Assembly (NCBI GenBank): GCA_946407815.1
Contig: CAMJPB010000001.1
Coordinates: 124,001-188,000, forward strand
Length of the DNA stretch: 64,000 nt
Origin: an uncultured Caryophanales bacterium
Lineage (GTDB): Bacteria; Bacillota_I; Bacilli_A; RFN20; CAG-826
Direction of reading: 5' to 3'
The translations under genes were made by a program, and so were the position numbers. Below, piece by piece: positions 25,684-35,758 of the stretch. Numbering within the stretch: position 1 is the stretch's first letter; every line of letters begins with the position of its first letter. Below the pieces are notes generated by a model. The model did no database searches. It was not told where the DNA came from and was given only the letters and a program-made list of their open reading frames with translations.

Positions 25684-27261
25684 ATGAAAAAGATTAAGTT
25701 ACTTTTACTTCCATTAATCGCATGTGGTGCAATATCATGCGGAGTGCAATTTAATGATGACGATGAGGAAGATGGAAAAGGACAATATGTTCCTAGCGAA
25801 ACAATCCAGCCAGATACTTCTGTAAACGGTTCTTTAAACATCCGTTTCTTCAAAAAAGGTTTTGGCGAAGAATGGTTAGGCAATGCAATCGATGCATTCA
25901 AAATTAAGTATCCAAATGTAAAAGTTGATAAGTCATATTCAGTTCGTCCAGATGATATTTATGGTCAAATTGTTGGTGGTATTGAGGATAAGTATGATCT
26001 TTACATGACTGAAGCAAGTATTATGGATTATCGTAGTTTATTCGTAAGTCTTGACGATGTTTATGAAGCTAATGCTACTGATGAATCAATTAAAATCAAG
26101 GATAGAATTGAAGAATCATATTTTGAATCATGCAGTGATGAAAATGGACATTTCTATACGATACCAGCTTACTGTGGTGCGTACGGATTTGCTTATAATC
26201 GTGAATACGTTAGTGATTCTCAAATCCCTGTTACTACAGACGAATTAATTAGTTTATGTAATCAAATTAAATCACAAGCTGCTACTCCTCTTGTATATTC
26301 TGGTGGTGATAGTTCAGTCTATTTAAACTTCCTTTATTCTTCTTTGGCAGCACAATATGAAGGAAAAGAAGCTTATACGAAAGCTCAATATGGTAGAGTT
26401 TGGAATGGCACTAAATACACAACAGATGTTAGTTCAGCCTATCTTGATGGTCATCTTAAAGCAGGTAAAGTACTTGAAGACCTATATTGGGGTGATAAAT
26501 TTGCATCAAGTCAATGCACTGGTTATAACGCAAATGCTGCTCAACTAAAGTTGTTACAACCTGGGACAGCAATGATGTTTGTCGGAAGTTGGCTTATGAC
26601 TGAGATGGAAACCGCTATAAAAAACTATGGAGTCAATGTAAATGATTATGGAATGTTTAAAGCTCCTGTCATTTCTGCAATTAGAGAAAAATGCCCTTCA
26701 ATTGAAAATGATGCTGAATTATCTGCGTTAATTAAGTCAATTGATAACGGAGGAACATCTCTTTCCGGTACAGGATTTGAAGTTAGTCAAGCCGATTTTG
26801 ATCATGTTAAAAAAGCTAGAAATTTTGTTTATGTTGGTTCTGAAGGATCAAGATTTGTTATAACAAAGAAAGGTAAAAATCCTGAATTAGCAAAATTATT
26901 CCTCAAATTTTATTATTCTAAATTTGGTATTGATGCAGTAAATCAAGCAAAAGCAGGTAATTACGTTCCAATTAAAGCCGCTAATACGGATTTAGAAAAA
27001 TATAACAACAATAAATTCTTAAAGGATGCTTACAAGATTCTTTCTCAAAGCGACAAATTCTTTAATATTCCAGCTGCAAAACAAGCTGTATCTCCATATT
27101 TGTATATGGATTCAAATTATGAGAATAAATTTGGGGCATCAAATCCAGCGGATAGAAGAACTGCCCAAGAATTATTTGATGCTAAGAAAACTGCATGGAC
27201 TGCAGACGGCAACAAAAAATACAAATACGAAATGGATCGTAAAGGTTACTCCCTTGATTAA
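25684..27261 (+). CDS. Extracellular sugar-binding lipoprotein of the ABC importer
   Basis: The correct start is ATG 25684, preceded by AGGAGG; a longer frame from 25546 runs through the permease gene and is not real. A lipoprotein signal ends in the lipobox AISC (MKKIKLLLLPLIACGAISC). The mature protein is a cluster-B type solute-binding protein (LNIRFFKKGFGEEWLGNAID, FYTIPAYCGAYGFAYNREYV, PGTAMMFVGSWLMTEME). At 525 residues it is somewhat longer than MalE-like proteins. It delivers the oligosaccharide to the two permeases encoded upstream. Confidence 0.92.
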   Translation: MKKIKLLLLPLIACGAISCGVQFNDDDEEDGKGQYVPSETIQPDTSVNGSLNIRFFKKGFGEEWLGNAIDAFKIKYPNVKVDKSYSVRPDDIYGQIVGGIEDKYDLYMTEASIMDYRSLFVSLDDVYEANATDESIKIKDRIEESYFESCSDENGHFYTIPAYCGAYGFAYNREYVSDSQIPVTTDELISLCNQIKSQAATPLVYSGGDSSVYLNFLYSSLAAQYEGKEAYTKAQYGRVWNGTKYTTDVSSAYLDGHLKAGKVLEDLYWGDKFASSQCTGYNANAAQLKLLQPGTAMMFVGSWLMTEMETAIKNYGVNVNDYGMFKAPVISAIREKCPSIENDAELSALIKSIDNGGTSLSGTGFEVSQADFDHVKKARNFVYVGSEGSRFVITKKGKNPELAKLFLKFYYSKFGIDAVNQAKAGNYVPIKAANTDLEKYNNNKFLKDAYKILSQSDKFFNIPAAKQAVSPYLYMDSNYENKFGASNPADRRTAQELFDAKKTAWTADGNKKYKYEMDRKGYSLD

Positions 27262-27289
27262 GAGTAAATTTTAAAAAGGAGACTAAATT

Positions 27290-30200
27290 ATGAAAAAGAA
27301 GTCACTATTTACTTTATTAATTGTGTCGATGCTAGGATTAACTTCATGTAGTTTATCAGAAGTAAAAAACTCAATTAGTCAGAGTTGGATTGGGCAAAAT
27401 ATTCTTCATCCAATTTTAGATTTTATTCGAGGCAATGAAAGTGGTAAAGATAGTTCAAAAACAAGTACTCTTGGAATTGTAACCGATTTAAAATTTGCTT
27501 CTAGTGCAGGTCAAGTTGAATGGTCAAGTGTCACTGGAGCTACAGAGTATGAATACACAGTTGATAACAAACTTTTTGCTAAAACTAGTGAAACATCCTT
27601 AAACATTTTTGATGTTGTTAAAGATGTTTCAGTCACAGAACTTAAAGTTAGAGCTGTTAACGGAGATAAAGTTGGTGATTTTTCATCTTTATCATTTACC
27701 ACTAAAAAACTTGCAACTCCAAATAAAGGGAAACTTGCAGTTGATGAAAAAACTCATGAAAACATAATTGTTTGGGATGCAGTTGAAGAAGCTTCGTCAT
27801 ACTTGGTCTCTGTAAATGACAAGAACTTTGTCACTTATCAAACAAATGAATTTAAAGCATCAACAACTGGTGACTATTACATTAAAGTTAAATGTAAAGC
27901 TTATGTTAAAAATAGACAAATCGTTTATCTTGAATCGGACGTTTCTGAAAAGAGTGAAACTTTGTCATATATTCCAGGACCAACGCTTTCCCTTTATGCT
28001 TTGAATCAAATTTCTTGGTCGTCTGGATATGAATTTGACTCTTATAATGTTTATATTGATGGTGTAAAAGCTAGAGAAAACGTTAGTTCTCCATTAGATT
28101 TAGTAACAGGCGAAAATCCTATCATAACTAAAACTGGAGAATATAATATTCAAATTGAAGCTATTAAAAACGGTGTTTCTTATTGGAGTAACGTCCAAGA
28201 AGAGGTTGGTACTTCAAATATTAATCCTGGAGAAATCTATTCTTTTGATAATAGAAAATTTAATCGTGTTGTACCTTCTCAACAAGATCCTGGATGGGTT
28301 GTTAGTAACGAACAAGCACATAGTGCCCCTTATTCTTTATATCTTCCAACCCAAACTCAAGTAAATTTACAAAAATATGCCGCAAGTGGTATTAATGATA
28401 TTGATTTTAGAGATATCACAAAAGCATCATATTGGGTTTATATTCCAGAAGTTCCTGGTTATAGTGAATCAACAATTTCAACAAAATATTTACCTAAAAT
28501 AATTTATGATGGGTGGGGAGCTTCTGCTGAACACGAAAGAGCAACTTCTCGTCCAAAAGAAGCAAGTGTTACTATTGGTGAATGGTGCCAAGTACATTTT
28601 GAAGTTGAATTACAAAATGAACAAATTCTTATTTTTGGACCTGGTTCAAAAATTACAATTGGTGAAGAAGAATTCTACATTCCAATGTATATTGACGATA
28701 TTTGTTATGATGAACTTTTGCCAATCTCAGTGAATGAAACTAGTCCGGAATTAAAATATGATTATAAATTTAGATATGATTTTGATTTATGTGGTGGCGC
28801 ATGGTCAAATAAACCATTAAGATTCCATTTTAATGATGATGGTTCATCTAAACTTTTACCTCCAAACGATAATTATGTAGATGAAGCTGATTTAACAAGC
28901 GCTTTTGCAAATCAAAGTGTTGAAATCTCGATGGATATTTGCGGAACTGCTGATCCAGATGGCACAGTTAGTGTTGGTTTTGGTGCATTTGATCAAGACA
29001 AAAAGTTAACTGGCATGTTTGAGCCAATTAAACGCAGTGATATTTCTACTCTTGAATATCACACTGTATCTTTCTTAGCAGATTTAGATGAACATGGTGA
29101 TTTCTACACAACAATTTATGAATACGCTAAGGATGAAAATGAATCTTTAACTGTATTTGCAAGAAACGTTAAATGTGAAGAAAGTAAATATTCAACTGGA
29201 ACTTTAGTTCCTAAGCACGCAAATGTTAATAATACTTACGTTTCAGTATTAGCTATTTCAACTAATCTTGAAGCTGGTAGTGATGTTGAAGTAACAATGG
29301 ATGTTGCGGTTAAAACAACCGGAGATTATTCTGAACTTAGAACTGCTGGATTATTATGGAGCACAGGAACTCCTAGATATACAAGGATTCTTTCAAACGC
29401 TGAGTTAAAAGAAAGCAATGATTTTAGAAGCGTTACTTTCCACACTAGAGTATTAAATACATCGGAAATCAATTTCCATGATGGAGAAAGTGGTTACACC
29501 CATTCATTTGAAGGAAACTACATTCTTGTTTATTTGCATGGACATTTATCAACTGATTTCTTCTATTATAAGAATGTTAATGTTGAACAAATTGGTTCAT
29601 TAAATCCATCTGGTGATAATAACGTTGGTGCTGATATGTATTATCAAAGCATCGGTGTTTTAAAAACAAGTTTACCAGTTGCTACTTTAGTCAACGTCGA
29701 AATGGATGTAAAAACGGATGGAACATTCAATGACTACTCTGGAATTTATTGGGTTGATTCTGTTTACACTGTCGATGGTGGCGAAGTTAAAGATAAGACT
29801 AATATAGCATCTTCTGCTTTAGGAGAGGAATGGCATCATATTTCATTTGATGCAAGAGTTAGAAATTTTGCTAACTTTAGATTTAATTCTTCCTTCCCTA
29901 TTGTTGATACATCTAATGAAGGAAATGGTGTCTATCTTATTTCTAGAAATAAGTCTGTATTTTCAATGTGTTATAAAAATGTATCATTTAACGTCTTGAA
30001 TGAATCACTTACTCCTGCTGGTGATAACGGAAATACTAACGATACTTATTACCAAAGTATTGCTGGATTAAAGACTACTTTAGAAGTAGGAACAACAGTC
30101 GCCGTTGAAATGGACGTTAATGTTACTGGAGAGTTTAATTCTTATTCAGGTATTTACTGGGTAGATTCTGTTTATTCAGTTGCTGGTGGTGAATTAAAAG

Positions 30201-31648
30201 ATAAAACCGAAATTACAAGTTTAATTAATAATGGCGAAACTGGTTGGCATCATGTCTCATTTTTAGCAAAAGTTAATAACTTTGAGAATTTGAGATTTAA
30301 TTCCAGTTTCCCAATTTTTGATACATCTAACTCTGGCAATGCTGTCTATCTCATTGCAAGAAACAAATCAGTCGATGCATTTGACTATAATAATGTCACT
30401 TTAACTCCAGTAGAATCTTTAATTCCTGCCGGAGATAATGGAAATACATCTAATACTTATTATCAAAGCATTGCTGGATTAAAGACTGATTTTGCAGTTG
30501 GCACAATGCTAACTGTTGAAATGGATGTTTACGTTACCGGAACATTCGATACATATAGTCGTATTTATGCTGCTGATAGTGTTTATTCAGTTGCTGGTGG
30601 CGAATTAAATGCTAAAACTGATATTACAAGCGTTATTAATAACGGAGAAAGCGGATGGCACCATGTTTCATTTAACGCATTTGTTAGAAACTTTGAAGCA
30701 TTAAGATATAACTCAGCTTATTCTGTTTATGACACTTCTAGTATCGGTAATGCTATTTATTTAATAGCAATGAATAAATCAGCTGATTCATTTGCTTATA
30801 AAAATGTAACTTTAACTCCAGTCGATACTTTAATTCCTGCAGGAAATAACGGAAATACTAAGGATACATATTACCAAAGTATTGTTGGATTAAAGACCAA
30901 TTATGAAGTTGGCACAAAAGTTATTGTAGAAATGGATGTTTATGTTACAGGAACATACAATTCCTATAGTGATATTTTTGTTGCTGACAGTGTTTATTCA
31001 ACTGCTGGTGGCGAATTAAATGGAAAAACCACAATTACAAGCATAATTAATAATGGTGAAACAGGATGGCATCATGTTTCATTTAACGCTACTGTAAGGA
31101 ATTTCTCTGCTTTGAGAAGAAATTCATCTTATCCAGTTTTCGATACATCTAGTTATGGTAATGCTGTTTATTTACTTTCAATGAATAAATCTGCAGATTC
31201 ATTTGCTTATAAGAATGTTTCTTTTACTGCAATTAAGTCAATGACGCCTGCTGGCGATAACGGAAATAGTGCTGATAGATACTATCAAAGCATTTCTGTT
31301 TTAGAAACTGATTTAGAAGTTGGCACATTAGTTACTGTAACAATGGATATAAAAATTACTGGAACATTTAATCAATATTGTTCGATTTATGCCGTAAATA
31401 CTGTATGGAGTAATAATGTGCGTAATGAAGTTACATCAATTATGTCACTTCTTGATACATCTGACACAAGTAGTTGGCAAACAATTACTTTTGAAGCATA
31501 TGTTAGGAACTTTGACTTACTTAGACAAAGTGCTAACCATCCAGAATTCGATACTTCAAGTTATGGTAATGGTGTTTATCTTATTGCAAATAACAAAACA
31601 GCAAATTCATTTGATTTTACAAATGTAGTTATTACGGCAAAAGCCTAG
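27290..31648 (+). CDS. Giant surface lipoprotein: FnIII-like domains, CBM-like domain and six ~135-residue repeats
   Basis: A 1452-residue lipoprotein with lipobox LTSC (MKKKSLFTLLIVSMLGLTSC). Residues 60-310 contain three FnIII-like beta domains (VEWSSVTGATEYEYTVDNK and similar). Residues 315-480 form a carbohydrate-binding-like beta-sandwich (SFDNRKFNRVV, YSLYLPTQTQVNL). From about residue 640 there are six copies of a repeat with the core YYQSIAGLKT...VEMDV...GWHHVSF...GNAVYLI. No catalytic domain is recognised. The repeats look like jelly-roll carbohydrate-binding modules, so a glycan-capture scaffold is my inference. The next gene carries four more copies. Confidence 0.85.
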   Translation: MKKKSLFTLLIVSMLGLTSCSLSEVKNSISQSWIGQNILHPILDFIRGNESGKDSSKTSTLGIVTDLKFASSAGQVEWSSVTGATEYEYTVDNKLFAKTSETSLNIFDVVKDVSVTELKVRAVNGDKVGDFSSLSFTTKKLATPNKGKLAVDEKTHENIIVWDAVEEASSYLVSVNDKNFVTYQTNEFKASTTGDYYIKVKCKAYVKNRQIVYLESDVSEKSETLSYIPGPTLSLYALNQISWSSGYEFDSYNVYIDGVKARENVSSPLDLVTGENPIITKTGEYNIQIEAIKNGVSYWSNVQEEVGTSNINPGEIYSFDNRKFNRVVPSQQDPGWVVSNEQAHSAPYSLYLPTQTQVNLQKYAASGINDIDFRDITKASYWVYIPEVPGYSESTISTKYLPKIIYDGWGASAEHERATSRPKEASVTIGEWCQVHFEVELQNEQILIFGPGSKITIGEEEFYIPMYIDDICYDELLPISVNETSPELKYDYKFRYDFDLCGGAWSNKPLRFHFNDDGSSKLLPPNDNYVDEADLTSAFANQSVEISMDICGTADPDGTVSVGFGAFDQDKKLTGMFEPIKRSDISTLEYHTVSFLADLDEHGDFYTTIYEYAKDENESLTVFARNVKCEESKYSTGTLVPKHANVNNTYVSVLAISTNLEAGSDVEVTMDVAVKTTGDYSELRTAGLLWSTGTPRYTRILSNAELKESNDFRSVTFHTRVLNTSEINFHDGESGYTHSFEGNYILVYLHGHLSTDFFYYKNVNVEQIGSLNPSGDNNVGADMYYQSIGVLKTSLPVATLVNVEMDVKTDGTFNDYSGIYWVDSVYTVDGGEVKDKTNIASSALGEEWHHISFDARVRNFANFRFNSSFPIVDTSNEGNGVYLISRNKSVFSMCYKNVSFNVLNESLTPAGDNGNTNDTYYQSIAGLKTTLEVGTTVAVEMDVNVTGEFNSYSGIYWVDSVYSVAGGELKDKTEITSLINNGETGWHHVSFLAKVNNFENLRFNSSFPIFDTSNSGNAVYLIARNKSVDAFDYNNVTLTPVESLIPAGDNGNTSNTYYQSIAGLKTDFAVGTMLTVEMDVYVTGTFDTYSRIYAADSVYSVAGGELNAKTDITSVINNGESGWHHVSFNAFVRNFEALRYNSAYSVYDTSSIGNAIYLIAMNKSADSFAYKNVTLTPVDTLIPAGNNGNTKDTYYQSIVGLKTNYEVGTKVIVEMDVYVTGTYNSYSDIFVADSVYSTAGGELNGKTTITSIINNGETGWHHVSFNATVRNFSALRRNSSYPVFDTSSYGNAVYLLSMNKSADSFAYKNVSFTAIKSMTPAGDNGNSADRYYQSISVLETDLEVGTLVTVTMDIKITGTFNQYCSIYAVNTVWSNNVRNEVTSIMSLLDTSDTSSWQTITFEAYVRNFDLLRQSANHPEFDTSSYGNGVYLIANNKTANSFDFTNVVITAKA
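29205..31645 (+). repeat. Six tandem copies of a ~400-bp protein-module repeat
   Basis: Copies begin near 29205 (diverged), 29610, 30008, 30419, 30830 and 31240. Units share GDNGNT, YYQSI, VEMDV, GWHHVSF, VRNF, FDTSSYGNAVYL and KNVT segments. The fifth copy is almost identical over about 300 bp to a unit in the next gene. Confidence 0.9.
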
Positions 31649-31667
31649 TAAAAAAGGAGGACTTATT

Positions 31668-34600
31668 ATGAAATTTAACAAAGGTTTAGTTGCGCTTGCT
31701 TCGACATTAGCCACAGCACTCGCAGTAGGAGTTGCTGCTATTAACAATAATTCCCCTTTTAAAAGAACAGCATTTGCTGAAACAAGTTTATCAACGCCAT
31801 ATAGTATTCTTTTAGATCATGATTGGGGTTATAACAAAGAATCAGTAAAAGATATAACTTCTAGGTTGAATAATAACTTTACTATTGGCTTTTCAAATGA
31901 TGGTGACAATTTTAATAGTGCTACATCAAACACTGCTTTTAGCACAACAAGCAATGGTGAATACATCTATAACGTCACCGTTTTAAATGGTGTTTCTGAG
32001 GTTTATGTTAAAGGTACTAGTAGTAATTCAAATGCATATTTAACAATTTATACTCACTATTATCGACAAACTGAATGTGTAGATGATAGTGTAACTGTTG
32101 AAGGAACATTAAATAACATTATTTCTTTTGAACCAACAAAATATTTTACTATTAAATTTGAAGGAACGGTTTCTATAGAATCAATAGAAATTGGCTATAC
32201 ATGTAGCGTACCAGATGATCCTAATTTATTTATGAAATCTGGAGGACAAAACACAGACGGTAATGGTTTATTCCAATCAATGACAGGGTTACAAAGTAAT
32301 CTTCCGGTAGGAACGCCTGTAACTGTTGAAATGGATGTTTCTGTTACCGGGACTTTTGATAACGTGTCTTGTGAAATTTACTGGGTAAATAATGTCTGGT
32401 CAACTTCTGGTGGCGAAAGTGATAAAGATAGAACGAGTATTAAAACTATAATCATTGATGGTTCAGAAGGATGGCATCATATTAGTTTTGAAGCTACAAT
32501 CAGAAATTTCCCAAATTTAACATACAATACGAAATACGTGACTCAAGATACATCTGAATTTGGAAATGCTGTTTATCTTATCGCTATTACACATGGCACA
32601 TTAGATTCTTTTAACTATAAGAATGTTGAAATTACACAAAACGCATTAACTCCAGCTGGCGATAATGGTAATAATGCTGATAAGTACTATCAAAGTATTA
32701 CTGCATTAGAAACTGATTTAGAAGTTGGCACAAAAGTTATTGTAGAAATGGATGTTTATGTTACCGGAACATACAATTCTTATAGCGATATTTTTGTTGC
32801 TGACAGTGTTTATTCAACTGCTGGTGGCGAATTAAATGGAAAAACCACAATTACAAGCATAATTAATAATGGTGAAACAGGATGGCATCATGTTTCATTT
32901 AACGCTACTGTAAGGAATTTCTCTGCTTTGAGAAGAAATTCATCTTATCCAGTTTTCGATACATCTAGTTATGGTAATGCTGTTTATTTACTTTCAATGA
33001 ATAAATCTGCTGATGCATTTAGTTATAAAGATTTTACCTTCAATCCGTATAAATCTTTAATTCCTTCAGGAGATAATGGCAATAGTAATGATAGGTATTA
33101 TCAAAGTATAGCCTGTTTATCAACTGACTTTGTAGTAGGCACACAAGTCACTATCGATATGGATGTTTATGTTACCGGAACATACAATTCTTATAGCGAT
33201 ATTTTTGTTGCTGACAGTGTTTATTCAACTGCTGGTGGCGAATTAAATGGAAAAACCACAATTACAAGCATAATTAATAATGGTGAAACAGGATGGCATC
33301 ATGTTTCATTTAACGCTACTGTAAGGAATTTCTCTGCTTTGAGAAGAAATTCATCTTATCCAGTTGCTAATACTTCCGATTATGGTAATGGCGTTTATTT
33401 ACTTTCAATGAATAAATCTGCTGATTCATTTAATTATGCGAATGTGGAGATTGCTGCAATCGCAAAATCTGGTGGTGCTAACTCAAAGGGAAATGGTTTT
33501 TATCAAAGTATCGCAGGTTTATCTACGGATTTAGCGGTTGATACAGATGTAATTGTTGAAATGGATATTAAAATTACTGGTACTTTTAATGAATGGAGTG
33601 CTTTTCTTTGGGTGAACAGCATTTATTCAAATAATGCAAGAAATGATGCACCATCAATTGCTTCTCTCGATTTAAGTGATACGACAAATTGGCAACATAT
33701 TACATTTAATGCAACAGTTAGAAATTTTTCACTCTTGAGATTTAGCGTAGAATATACAGAAACTTCTACAACCGAATTTGGAAATGCTGTATATCTTATT
33801 ACTCAAAACAAATCTGCTGATGCATTTATGTATAAAAATGTTTCTGTCGCTACAGATGTTCAAAGAAGTAAGATTGTTATTCCAAACTCAGAAATTAATG
33901 ACTCTTCTTCTCCCACGTGTCACGCAGCAAACATTTTAAAAGATTGTCTTAGTGAAAGTGATATTAATCTTGAAATCGTTTCAGATGTTACGCCGACTGC
34001 TGAATATGAAATTGTTTTAGGTTCCACAAATAGATTTGCTTCTACTATTAATAATCCAGAGTCATATAAACTTGTAAAGCATCAAAATTCATTACACATC
34101 GATGCCATGAATAAACGCGGCATTATTTATGGTGTGTATGCATGGTTGGAAAGTGTAGGATTTGATTTTTATACTAAAGACGTCTTTAAAGCACCAAACA
34201 AATCAGAAATTAAAATTACCAATATCAACGAAACACATCATCAATCTTTTGAATACAGAGAACTTGTATACAAGGATAGTTATGATGTTGATTGGTCAGT
34301 TTCTCAAGGGTTAAATGGTTTAGTTGGCAGAACTGAAACAAACAATAATATTAAAGAAGAACAATATGGTGGATACTTTGGTTATATCAATAGTAACGCA
34401 AATGTTCATACCCTTATTGGCAACTCCTCAAATACAGGTACAGCGCTTATTAATCAGGTTCATTTAGACATTAATGGTAATTATTATCATCCTGAATACT
34501 TTTCTGTTGATAAAAATGGTGATCCATATGTAACTAGTAGTGCTAACGATAACTATAAGAATGCTCAAGTTTGTTTTTCAAGTGAGGGTGCTCTTAATCT

Positions 34601-35714
34601 TGCTAAAACATATCTAATCTATAAAATACAAAATTACAAAGCAGGCATTTATGCTCCTGGTATTAACGGAACATATGACGGTCAATCATCTCGTTATTTA
34701 GTTTCATTGATGGATAATGACAATATTTGTCACTGTGATGATTGTGAAGCGCAATATGCTCAATACGGAGTATCAGGTACATGGTTACGTTGGGTCAACG
34801 AACTTGCTAGACATGTTAAAACTAGTGGTCACAATGATATTCAAATTGAAACACTTGCATATCACGAAACCAAAGAACTTCCTCTTGGTGGAATAGTTCC
34901 GGAAGACAATGTTACCATCAGATTTTGTTCTGACTTTGGTGGTTGTATTGCTGATAGAAATAATTCATTAGATTTAGAAGAAGAGCAAGCTTTACTGGAT
35001 GGATGGACCGACATATGTGATAGTGTCTATGTATATTATTATTCAAATAATTACCGCAATTATATGAATGTTTATCCAAACTTTGATGATATTTACTATA
35101 ACTTAAAATATTTGGAAGAAGTTGGCGTAAAAGGTGTATATGTTGAAGGATTTCTTAGAAATAATGGCGAATTTGGTGAATTAAGAAGCTTTTTAATTGC
35201 AAAAATGCTTCAAAATCCAGCAATGTCATATTCAGAATATACTTCCTTAATTAATGATTTTTGTAATTGTTATTATGGAGCTGCTGGTCAATATATTCTT
35301 TCATACATAAGCGAAGCTAAAAATAATTTGACAGGTGAAATCCGTTCAAGTGCAGATTATGACGCTGGCAAACAATTTAGTTTTACTCCTATATTTAAAA
35401 ATAATTGTGAAAGCTACTGGGATGCCGCGGAAAATGCGGTATCTGGAGATTCGATATTATTAAATCGTGTCCAAAAATCTCGTCTCCATTGGACATTCAC
35501 AATGCTTATGAATTATGAATCTTCTTATTCCACATCAGATTATGAAACTGCAACTTATGCATTAGCAAATAAAATGAATAATCTAAATGTTAAATGTGTT
35601 AGAGGTAATGCATCAATTGGCATATCCAACCAACATGGTTTAACTCAATATCGAGGTGTTAATCCTCAAAATTGGGATGTTCAAACTAATTGGTATGGTG
35701 AGGTCGCTGATTAA
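31668..35714 (+). CDS. Secreted protein: four CBM-like repeats joined to a DUF4838 domain
   Basis: A 1348-residue protein with a cleavable Sec signal (LASTLATALAVGVAA, then AFA). Residues 40-185 are a unique beta-rich domain. Residues 186-730 hold four repeats of the same type as in the preceding lipoprotein. From about 735 the protein is a DUF4838 unit: KLVKHQNSLHIDAMNKRGIIYGVYAW, then SLMDNDNICHCDDCEAQ with Cys-x-Cys-x2-Cys. There is no lipobox or sortase motif, so retention at the surface, if any, would depend on the modules. It is likely a multi-modular enzyme for the same glycan. AAGGAGG precedes the ATG. Confidence 0.87.
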   Translation: MKFNKGLVALASTLATALAVGVAAINNNSPFKRTAFAETSLSTPYSILLDHDWGYNKESVKDITSRLNNNFTIGFSNDGDNFNSATSNTAFSTTSNGEYIYNVTVLNGVSEVYVKGTSSNSNAYLTIYTHYYRQTECVDDSVTVEGTLNNIISFEPTKYFTIKFEGTVSIESIEIGYTCSVPDDPNLFMKSGGQNTDGNGLFQSMTGLQSNLPVGTPVTVEMDVSVTGTFDNVSCEIYWVNNVWSTSGGESDKDRTSIKTIIIDGSEGWHHISFEATIRNFPNLTYNTKYVTQDTSEFGNAVYLIAITHGTLDSFNYKNVEITQNALTPAGDNGNNADKYYQSITALETDLEVGTKVIVEMDVYVTGTYNSYSDIFVADSVYSTAGGELNGKTTITSIINNGETGWHHVSFNATVRNFSALRRNSSYPVFDTSSYGNAVYLLSMNKSADAFSYKDFTFNPYKSLIPSGDNGNSNDRYYQSIACLSTDFVVGTQVTIDMDVYVTGTYNSYSDIFVADSVYSTAGGELNGKTTITSIINNGETGWHHVSFNATVRNFSALRRNSSYPVANTSDYGNGVYLLSMNKSADSFNYANVEIAAIAKSGGANSKGNGFYQSIAGLSTDLAVDTDVIVEMDIKITGTFNEWSAFLWVNSIYSNNARNDAPSIASLDLSDTTNWQHITFNATVRNFSLLRFSVEYTETSTTEFGNAVYLITQNKSADAFMYKNVSVATDVQRSKIVIPNSEINDSSSPTCHAANILKDCLSESDINLEIVSDVTPTAEYEIVLGSTNRFASTINNPESYKLVKHQNSLHIDAMNKRGIIYGVYAWLESVGFDFYTKDVFKAPNKSEIKITNINETHHQSFEYRELVYKDSYDVDWSVSQGLNGLVGRTETNNNIKEEQYGGYFGYINSNANVHTLIGNSSNTGTALINQVHLDINGNYYHPEYFSVDKNGDPYVTSSANDNYKNAQVCFSSEGALNLAKTYLIYKIQNYKAGIYAPGINGTYDGQSSRYLVSLMDNDNICHCDDCEAQYAQYGVSGTWLRWVNELARHVKTSGHNDIQIETLAYHETKELPLGGIVPEDNVTIRFCSDFGGCIADRNNSLDLEEEQALLDGWTDICDSVYVYYYSNNYRNYMNVYPNFDDIYYNLKYLEEVGVKGVYVEGFLRNNGEFGELRSFLIAKMLQNPAMSYSEYTSLINDFCNCYYGAAGQYILSYISEAKNNLTGEIRSSADYDAGKQFSFTPIFKNNCESYWDAAENAVSGDSILLNRVQKSRLHWTFTMLMNYESSYSTSDYETATYALANKMNNLNVKCVRGNASIGISNQHGLTQYRGVNPQNWDVQTNWYGEVAD
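32226..33860 (+). repeat. Four tandem copies of the same ~400-bp module
   Basis: Copies begin near 32226, 32646, 33055 and 33467. Units 2 and 3 are identical over 207 bp (32748-32954 and 33159-33365), and unit 2 is near-identical to 30908-31210 in the upstream gene, including third codon positions. Confidence 0.92.
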
Positions 35715-35758
35715 AATATAAATTTTTTTAGAATAATTTATTATAAAACTTTAAGCAT

